Shown here in pieces: positions 57,186 to 64,000 of a stretch of 64,000 nucleotides of DNA. The DNA lies in NCBI RefSeq assembly GCF_018294505.1, contig NC_057804.1:255262989-255326988 (forward strand). Reading direction: 5' to 3'. Source of the DNA: Triticum aestivum. Taxonomy: Eukaryota > Streptophyta > Magnoliopsida > Poales > Poaceae. A program made the translations under genes and the position numbers. The notes beneath the pieces are model-generated. The model saw only the letters and a program-made list of their open reading frames with translations. It searched no databases and was not told the DNA's origin. Each line of letters begins with the position of its first letter. Positions within the stretch are counted from its first letter, which is position 1.

Positions 57186-57767
57186 CTATGCGACCGTGGG
57201 AGGCGCCCCTTGCACGGGCACAGATCCTGAAGCGGCGCCTCCGGAGATGTCAACCTCCTGAGGCTTTGAGCCGGGTGATGTCTTCTTCTTCTTGGGAACT
57301 GCCTCGGGAGGTTTGCCACCCTTGCTGTCTCGGTCCTCGACTGATGCAGCTTGGAAGGCATGCTCGAGAGAGCACACCACATCCTTCTCTTCGCAGGGGA
57401 CTGTGATGATTCCGCCGCTTCCCGGTATCTTGAGGACATTGTAACCATGGTGAGTTACCGCCATGAAATTGGCCAGGGCTGGATACCCGAGGATGGCATT
57501 GTATGGCAGGAGAATGTGGACAATGTCGAAGTCGATGAGCTCGGTACGGTAGTTCTTGCATAGTCCGAAAGTGACAGGGAGGCGAACCTGCCCTATCGGA
57601 GTGGTGGAGCCGTCAGTGACTCCTGAGAAAGGCTTGGATGGCTGGAGTTGATCATAAGGCACTTGGAGGTTGTTGAACGTCTCGACGGACAGAATGTTGA
57701 GCCCTGCGCCGCCATCGATGAGGGTCTTGGTAACTTGCACATTGCTGATGACTGGGGAACAAAGCAT
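57186..57767 (-). pseudogene. Aspartic protease of the inner Tat-type element
   Basis: This open frame of 193 codons begins MLCSPVISNVQVTKTL. The active site D-G-G-A-G (IDGGAGLNIL) looks functional, and ILGYPALANFMAVTHH is the conserved C-terminal block. A Lys-rich linker with Gly/Pro/Ser follows. The frame is intact inside the domain but is separated from gag and RT by stops (TAG near 57800), so it is part of a broken polyprotein. It is better kept than the protease of the outer Tat element (D-G-G-D-R). Confidence 0.85.
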
Positions 57768-57885
57768 TGGGAGGACGCCAGCTATAGCTGCACACTTGAG
57801 CTAATCCACTGAGCTGAACGTGTTGGCGCACGTGGACCACTTGAGAGGGCGCGTGGCCTTGAGCTTGGGGAGGACTGCGTTCACC

Positions 57886-59685
57886 TCACAAGCAAACTGC
57901 TTGAAGATGCGCTGAGAGGCTGAGGCCTTGGCGCCGCCCAAGATGCAAGCGATAGCACGTGGCTCTTGTAAGCCCCCAGCCCCTCGTCCTGGTGGTGGTC
58001 GTCATTCCTTCTTGGCAGTGGTGGCAGAGGAGGAAGTCCTTCATTGCCCTGTGGGCGATCCTCGCGAGGCTGATCCCTCCAAGCCCCCTTGCGAGGCTGG
58101 TCGTGCCAGCAATCCTCGCGAGGTCGGTCATGCCACTCTTGGCGAGGGCCTCCGTCGTCCCATTGTCCTCCACCTCTTCCTCCTCCTCGGCCGTAGCCCC
58201 GGTGATTGCGCTCGGGGCGTCAACCGATGCGTCTTTCTCGAATGACTCTAAGCTCCTGGCATTCGTTGGTGTTGTGGGTGTAGATGTTGTGGTAGGCGCA
58301 GAATCGGTTGCCCTTGGACGACTCCGGCTGGTCCCTACCGTGCTTCGTGTCTGGTTCTGCTACGAGCACGGCTGCTCCTTTGCGCTTCACGTCCTTGGCC
58401 TTGGCTTTCTTCTCTTCTGGGTCAGCAGCTGGAAGCTCGAGGAGGGAGAGGCGCCCCTCCTCAGCTCTTGCGCACTTGGTCGCCAGGTTGAACAGCTCTA
58501 GGGATGTGCACAGATCCTCGTGGATGGTGAGCTCCTCCTTCATCTTGACTTTGCGGACACTGTCAGAGAATGCTGAGATGATGGCCTCCTCGGTCACCTT
58601 GGGAATCTTGAGGCAAGCGTTGTTGAAGCACTGGATGTACTTCTGCAAGGTCTCTCCCAGCTGCTGCTTGATGCGGCGCAGTTCACCCATGACTGGAGGG
58701 CGGTCGCGAGTGCCCTAGAAGTTGGCGATGAAGCGGCTACGCATCTCGTCCCAATAGGTGATCGAGCCGGGAGGCAGGTTCAGGAGCCAGGTGCGGGCAC
58801 CATCCTTGAGTGCCATGGGAAACCAGTTCGCCATGACCTTTTCGTCTCCATTGGACGCCTCGATGCCCAGCTCGTAGAGCTGCAGGAACACCACAGGGTC
58901 GGCAGTGCCGTCGTAGTGAGGAGGCAGATCTGGCTTGAACTTGCCCGGCCAGGTGACACTGCGTAGCTTGGTGGTGAAGGCGTGGCAGCCTGCGGTGGCC
59001 ACCGGAGACCTTTGCAGACGCGGGGCTTGCTCTTGGAGATTCCCGCGCGCCGCCGCCAGGGGCAGCGCGGGGTCTTGACGTGCTGGCGTAGGGATGCGGT
59101 CTTGACGTGCTGGAGCAGGGAGCACACGAGCGCCTTCTTGGGGCCGAGGGATTTCTTGGCAGCTCCTTCCTTGTCGCGCGGGCGCTGGACACAGTGGGTC
59201 TTGTCCAGGGGCCGCGCGCCTTGGAGCCAGGGCACCTTTTTGGGGAGGAGGTGGCGGGGACGCCTCCTGAGCTGCATCGCCCATGTAGGAAGGAGGGCGA
59301 GGCAGCGAGAGGGACGACGCAGGAGAGCCCCCTGCGGCGCTGACGAGCTCGGTGATGCGAGCGAGCCACTCCTCGTAGAGGTCGTCGATGGGGCGGTAGT
59401 GCAGGAGCTCACGTGCCAGGAGCAATGCGGCCTGCGCATCCGTGGGAGCGCGACGAGTGTGGGATGACGAACCAGGTGGAGTTAGCGATGGAGTGGGGGT
59501 GTGGCTTCCCACCGCACCAAGGGATGCAACAACGACGCTTGCTGCTCTTTCCCCGCCGGGCCGGTGGCGGCGTTGGTGGCATGCAATGGAGAACGGCGAG
59601 GAGGCCCACTGACGGGAGCCGTCTGGGCGATGCGGGCAGCGAGAGAAGACCGACGCTTGGTGAGAGCTTGGCGAGCATCCTCCAT
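57886..59685 (-). pseudogene. gag of the inner Tat-type element
   Basis: The minus-strand ATG at 59685 (MEDARQALTKRRSSLAARI) lies about 70 bases inside the primer site. A frameshift near 59490 leads to a frame from 59512. It contains a Pro/Ala-rich part with a short duplication (PAPARQDR and PTPARQDP, about 59065-59125), then the gag domain KFKPDLPPHYDGTADPVVFL, ANWFPMALKDGARTWLLNLP and TYWDEMRSRFIANF with a stop at about 58716, then LGETLQKYIQCF and a zinc knuckle CAYHNIYTHNTNEC near 58265. An Arg/Gly/Asp-rich tail in another frame runs to 57886. The layout is the same as in outer Tat gag, with clearly different sequence. Confidence 0.85.
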
Positions 59686-59737
59686 GGATGCGACGAAATG
59701 ATGGAAAGCGGTACTGCGAAAAGAGGATGTCAGCGCA

Positions 59738-59757
59738 CCCCTACCTAGCGCGCCAAA
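59738..59757 (-). other. Primer binding site of the inner Tat-type element
   Basis: The minus strand reads TTTGGCGCGCTAGGTAGGGG directly after the LTR end. It is the Tat-type site with one C to T change from the outer element (GCGCC to GCGCT). Confidence 0.87.
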
Positions 59758-60658
59758 TGTCGGATATCGGGTTCCGGCAAAACCCTTAAGGTTCGAACTC
59801 TGGGGTGCGCACGAAGATCTTCTCCCTACCGATCCACGTCCCAAAACCTCGCCGTGAATCTAAGCTACACGATGAACAACACAAGGGACACAAGGTTTAT
59901 ACTGGTTCGGGCCACCGTTGTGGTGTAATACCCTAATCGAGTGTGTGGTGTGGTGGATTGCCTCTAGGGCTAATGATGAACAGTACAGAGGAAGAACAGC
60001 TTCGCGATGGGTGTTCTTGAGCTGGTGTGGTGTTCTACTTGGGAAGGATTCGATCAGCTCTGGATCCGATCTCGATCGCCTCTCTACGGTGGTGGCTATC
60101 TCTATTTATAGGGGCCCTGGTCCTCTTCCCAAATATTGAGCGGGAAGGGTGCCAACAACGGCCATTTTGAAGGGGGACAGCTAGTACAAGTTATCCTGAC
60201 TAAAGTTGGTCTTCGACTACCAAAGGCACTAGCGATGACGTCGTCTTGGGCTCCACGGTGACCTCCGTCCTGCCGTCCTGCTGGTCTTCATCTCGTTGCA
60301 CTCATATGGTAACCTTTTCTTGATGCCTCGGTACTCCGCACCTGCGCTTGCTCCCTTTGCACCAAAGAGGAAACGAGGACACTGCACCGGCTGGTGCCCG
60401 CCTGGTCTCGATCGTCATGGCTTGCGTCACGAGCACCTCGCGAGGTACTCCTTACCTTGATCTCTCTGCCTCATTGCGAGCCTGCCTGATGAGGCCGCCC
60501 CTGAGGAAGCCTTGCATCGTCCGCCCTGCGATGCTTGGCCCCTCGCGAGGGTCTTGAGCTTGGGTTGATGAAAACAGGCCGTACTGGGCCACTGCTTGAG
60601 CCATGCCGCAGGCCACAGGCAGGCAAGTCTGGGGACCCCCGTTCCCAGAACGCCGACA
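59758..60658 (-). repeat. 5' LTR of the inner Tat-type element
   Basis: It is 901 bp and pairs with 51357-52256. It ends GAACGCCGACA and is followed by AGATC. It is the 5' LTR because the primer site lies at its left border. Confidence 0.94.
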
Positions 60659-60663
60659 AGATC

Positions 60664-61509
60664 AACCCTTATCCAAGATTTGGAAGAGACCTTTGCTAAT
60701 ATGCGCAAGATCAACCTGATGCTGAACCTGAAGATGTGTGTGTTTGGCATTACCTCTGGCAAGCTACTTGGCTTCTTTGTGTCTCACCGTAGGATAGAGG
60801 CCAACCCTGACAAGATCAAGGCTATTGAGCAGATTCAAGCACCCAAGACAGTTAAGGATGTGAGGAGTTTGACTGGATGCGTTGTCGCGCTCAGCCGGTT
60901 CTCTTCCCAGTCCGTCGAGTGTGCCTTGCCATTCTTCAAACTCTTGAAGAAGGTAGGACCATGGAGTGGACTCCAGAGGAAGACGCTGCACTGCAAGATT
61001 TGATCGCCTACTTGGCCACTGTGCCCACTTCGGTCACTCCCAAACCACAATAATTGTTGCTGCTGTACATGTTGGCAACTAATCAAGTGGTTAGCGCAGC
61101 ACTAGTGGCACATCGGGAAGTGGAAGAAGCGGCAGCCACGACTATTGTCCCCTCCGGAGAGGGAAGTGAGCACACCTTGGCAAGGTCAGATGCAGATCAA
61201 GACAGAGAAGAGCAAGGTAGTGGAGACAGCCCCAAGGTTGCGGCAAGGAAGAAAGTGGTGCAGCGCCCAGTGTACTTCGTCAGCTCCCTATTGCAGGGGT
61301 CTAGATTGAGGTACTCTAGCATGCAAAAGGTGATTTTTGACCTCATCATGGCCACAAGGAAACTGCACCACTATTTGCATGTCCATGAGATCACGATTCT
61401 CACCCGCTTCACTATGCAATGGATGCTCAGAAACCCTGAAGCCACCAGAAGGATAGTGGAATGGGCCTTGGAGTTATCCAGCAATGGTTTGAAGTTTGAG
61501 AGCACATAA
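60664..61509 (+). pseudogene. RT end and first RNase H of the outer Tat-type element
   Basis: After the TSD, reading resumes with LIQDLEETFANMRKINLMLN, the RT thumb, then GFFVSHRRIEANPDKIKAIE and the connection. A frameshift near 60960-61000 and stops scramble the N-terminal half of RNase H. The end is clear: RPVYFVSSLLQGSRLRYSSM, ATRKLHHYLHVHEI and RNPEATRRIVEWALEL. A TAA at 61507 follows and the same frame goes on. RNase H would degrade RNA in the RNA-DNA hybrid; this copy is dead. Confidence 0.85.
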
Positions 61510-61527
61510 ACTATCCAGAGCAGAGCA

Positions 61528-62109
61528 TTGGCGGAGTTCATTGCAGAGTGGACGCCAACCCCTGGTGAAGAAGTGCCGGAGACAGTTATTCCCGGCAAGG
61601 AAGTGCACCAAGAATGGATTATGTATTTTGATGGTGCCTTCTCCCTACAAGGTGCAGGGGCTGCCGTGATTCTGGTTTCTCCCACTAGGGAGGACCTTAA
61701 GTACATCCTCCAGATGCATTTCCGCCGGAAGAAGGGTACCAACAATACTGCAGAGTATGAAGGGCTCCTTGCCAGGCTCAGGATTGCCACAGAACTGGGA
61801 ATCGAGAAGCTGATCATCCGCAAAGATTCATAGCTCGTGGTGAGACAAGTGAACAAGGATTACCAAAGTCCATTGATGGAGGCATACGTTGAGGAAGTGA
61901 GAAAGTTGGAGGAGCGCTTTGACGGATTGCAAATAGAGCACATATCCCATGCAGAAAACAACATTGCTAATCATCTGTCAAAGTGCGCTGCACAAAAACT
62001 CCCTGTGGAACCAGGGACTTTTGTTCTCCATCCGACTCAGCCCTATGTATCCTCGGCAACAATGGCCAAAAAGAGGAGGAAACTGAACTCCGGCAGGATC
62101 TACCGGTAG
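61528..62109 (+). pseudogene. Second (archaeal-type) RNase H of the outer Tat-type element
   Basis: A complete second RNase H fold follows the first: YFDGAFSLQGAGAAV (first catalytic Asp), NNTAEYEGLLARL (Glu), IRKDS (Asp, usually GDS), a TAG at 61831-61833 where CAG (SQLV) is expected, then LVVRQVNKDY, HISHAENNIANHLSK and the end at 62109. The dual RNase H is the diagnostic trait of the Tat lineage and is thought to come from a cellular-type gene. Apart from the one TAG the frame is open for 194 codons. Confidence 0.9.
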
Positions 62110-63504
62110 AACTTCTCGAGGATCCCGGCATAGAGCTTGGCGGGAACAACTCCCCTTTGATTGCTGAGCTACCTCCTCTGGCCAGACCACTGGTCCCCGC
62201 GGTCGAAGAGTGCACTCCCACGAAGGAGGAGGTGCCACTAGTCCTCGTTGCAGAGCCCCAGGCTCCAACTTGGGCACGACACATAGTCCATTTCCTCCAA
62301 ACTGGAGAACTTACCGAAGAGCAAGAAGAAGCTGAAAGAGTAGCCCGGAGGGTCAGTATGTATCAGTTCGTGGATGACACGATATATAGAAGAAGGCCAG
62401 ACAGTGTGAAATTGAAGTGCATTTGCCGGGAAGAAGGAAAGGAACTGTTGGCGGAAATACATAAGGGTATGTGCGACTCACACATCGTATCAAGGGCTCT
62501 GGTTGGAAAAGCCTTCCGGCAAGGATTTTACTGGCCAACAGCCCTCCAAGATGTAGTTGAGTTGGTCACAAATGTGAAGCCTGCTAGTTCCATTCCAAGA
62601 ATATCCACGTGCCTACCCAAGCTCTTCAGAAAATCCCTTTGTCATGGCTGTTTTCGGTCTGGGGGCTCAACATCTTGGGCCCTTTCCCCCATGCTGCCGC
62701 AGGCTTTGAATTCTTATTTGTCGCAATTGACAAGTTTGCAAAGTGGCTAGAAGTTGAGCCCATGAGAAAGCTGACTGCTCAGTCAACTATCAAGTTCTTG
62801 AAAGGATCGGTCTGTCGCTTCGGAGTCCCTGCTTGGATCATCACCGACCATGGCACCCAATTCACGAGTTGCGACATCATGCAATATGTTCATGCCCTCG
62901 GAAGCAAGATCTCATTTGCCTTTGTTACTCACCCAGGGAGCAACGGGCAAGCTGAGAGGGCAAACACTGAAGTGTTGTGAGGAGTCAAGACGAGAACATT
63001 TGATAAGCTGTAGAAGTGTGGCAGGCGGTGGATCGACGAGCTGCCGGTGATTCTTTGGTCCCACAGAACGACACCAAATCGAGCTTCCGAGCAGACTCTC
63101 TTCTCCCTGGTCTATGGGGCAAAAGCAGTTATCCCCACGGAACTCATTTATGGGTCACCTCGAGCGCTTGCCTACGATGAACTAGTGCAGGAACAGCACC
63201 GGCGTCACGACGATGTGCTACTCAAGGAGAACCGTCTCCGGGCTGCTATATGTGCTACACGCTACTAGCAAGCCATGCGTTGCTATCACAACTGTAGGGT
63301 TCATGCCTGATGTTTTCAGGAAGGCGACCTTGTCCTTAGGCGCGTTCAGTCCGCCAAGGGTACAAACAAGTTGACGCCGAAGTGGGATGGCCCTTACCGG
63401 GTAGTACGAGTCACCAGACCTGGTGCAGTCCATCTGGAGACCGGAGATAGCATTAAATTGCAAAACTCATGGAACATTGAGCATCTCCACAAGCTTTACC
63501 CGTA
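62110..63504 (+). pseudogene. Integrase of the outer Tat-type element
   Basis: The zinc domain is damaged: HKGMCDSHIVSRALVGKAFR and GFYWPTALQDVVELV are followed by VKPASS, where the Cys pair is lost by a frameshift. The core domain (62609-62980) has WGLNILGPFP, so the first catalytic Asp is changed to Asn. The second is present (WIITDHGTQF), and so is the Glu (NGQAERANTE). A TGA at 62978 and further stops near 63013, 63266 and 63308 follow. The C-terminal part (TPKWDGPYRVVRV, WNIEHLHKLYP) ends at 63504. Confidence 0.87.
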
Positions 63505-64000
63505 AGGTGCGGCTGTCAGGCCCTGTCCGGCAGCCACCCTTTTGTACAGACCTTGCCTCAGTTGCATGTAACCCCTTGTACAAAGCCAGGCGTAGACCAT
63601 GAGCAACAGAGAAATAATGAAGCGCTGGGGGCCCCCAACAAATTGCATGCATGCATAAGCATATCATGAGAATTGCATGCTCATGTAGACAAGATCGCAA
63701 GAGGCATCATTTTCATCTGCATCAAACTGCAGGCTCTTGCTGTGGACTTGGTCCCGAAAAGGAGAAGAGAAGACAAGCCTATGTTGCGATCCCCGGCAAG
63801 ACAAAATAGGTAAGTTCTTTCTCTTATCCATATGTGTTCTATAAGTAGGTACTTGTGCATAAGAAAGCGTCGCCACCTTTGATACTTTGGTGCTCCCATC
63901 CTTTGAATCGAACGTTGTTTAGGTCAGGATGGTCGTAGTGGCCTATGGCGAAAAGGAAGGGGGCTGGTTCCTCTTTATGGTGTGTGCCCGGCAGGACTGG
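63505..64000 (+). other. 3' spacer of the outer Tat-type element
   Basis: Non-coding sequence after integrase. There is no polypurine tract with an LTR start, and no supported ORF on either strand. An alternating GCATGCATGCAT tract is at about 63645-63656. In Tat elements an antisense ORF may lie further right; the window ends first. Confidence 0.6.

Larger units (their letters stand above)
51357..60658 (-). mobile_element. Inner Tat-type Gypsy element with an antisense ORF, complete ends, non-autonomous
   Basis: It is 9302 bp with LTRs of 900 and 901 bp (51357-52256 and 59758-60658) and TSD AGATC. On the minus strand it reads 5' LTR, primer site (59757-59738), gag (59685-57886), protease (57767-57186) and a collapsed piece of RT (57179-56651). 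There is no RNase H or integrase. Between that piece and the 3' LTR lies a long ORF on the opposite strand (52556-55221). LTRs differ at roughly 50 sites by eye, about 5-6 %. Because pol is mostly deleted it would have needed another Tat element to move. Confidence 0.93.
24117..64000 (+). mobile_element. Tat-type Gypsy element (outer), interrupted twice, 3' end outside window
   Basis: The pieces are 24117-25292, 47967-51356 and 60664-64000. In order they hold a 5' LTR, primer site, gag, protease, RT, RNase H, a second RNase H and integrase. The second, archaeal-type RNase H domain between the first RNase H and integrase is the mark of the Tat lineage. The element is split in gag by the complete Athila element (TSD CTTCC) and in RT by the minus-strand Tat-type element (TSD AGATC). 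The 3' LTR is not reached by 64000. It is dead: every domain has stops or frameshifts. Confidence 0.88.

Noticed and set aside
1..64000. Host genes, tRNA, rRNA, CRISPR arrays or a defence-type system
   Set aside because: Every long coding signal belongs to a retroelement. No CRISPR-like array of regular repeats, no tRNA gene and no host-type exon set was seen by eye; a tRNAscan or transcript mapping run would be the decisive test.

Overview
The window is plant nuclear DNA and looks like the intergenic space of a large grass genome, most likely Triticeae (wheat, Aegilops or barley group). The reasons are the element types (Athila-type Gypsy elements with TGGCGCC primer sites, Tat-type Gypsy elements with a second RNase H, very long-LTR non-coding LARD-type elements, a Stowaway MITE) and their deep nesting. 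I found no host gene, tRNA, rRNA or CRISPR. Nearly every base can be assigned to a transposable element. Family names such as Sukkula, Sabrina or WHAM are not asserted; only lineage calls are supported here.

Left nest (1-21004). The oldest host here is an Athila-type pol fragment (21005-24116, +). A minus-strand Athila-type element (LTR 19516-21004, internal 17248-19515) inserted in it. A minus-strand LARD (LARD-A, 5' LTR 1759-3321 plus 14505-17247, internal 1-1758 running off the left edge) inserted in that. A young complete plus-strand LARD of the same family (LARD-B, 3322-14499, LTRs of 3645 bp each, TSD GTAGG) then landed in the LTR of LARD-A. LARD-A also carries a 330-bp Stowaway-type MITE (15364-15693).

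Right nest (24117-64000). A plus-strand Tat-type Gypsy element starts at 24117 and runs off the right edge: 5' LTR, gag, protease, RT, RNase H, second RNase H, integrase. It is split twice. Its gag is split by a complete Athila-type element (25293-47961, TSD CTTCC). That element's integrase tail is itself split by a complete minus-strand LARD (LARD-C, 31439-43883, LTRs about 4.36 kb). Its RT is split by a complete minus-strand Tat-type element (51357-60658, TSD AGATC), which keeps gag and protease, has lost most of RT and everything after it, and carries a long spliced ORF on the opposite strand.

All polyprotein genes are broken by stops, frameshifts or lost catalytic residues, so I annotate them as pseudogenes. 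LTR-pair divergence estimated by eye fits the nesting order: LARD-B about 0.7 %, inner Tat about 5-6 %, LARD-C about 5-7 %, complete Athila about 7-9 %. The most interesting signals are a covarying hairpin at a fixed 18-nt distance from the 3' LTR in two different LARD families, a candidate two-exon acidic ORF inside the LARD-B LTRs, the antisense intron-containing ORF of the inner Tat element, and the head-on arrangement of LARD-A and LARD-B that makes kilobase-scale inverted repeats.
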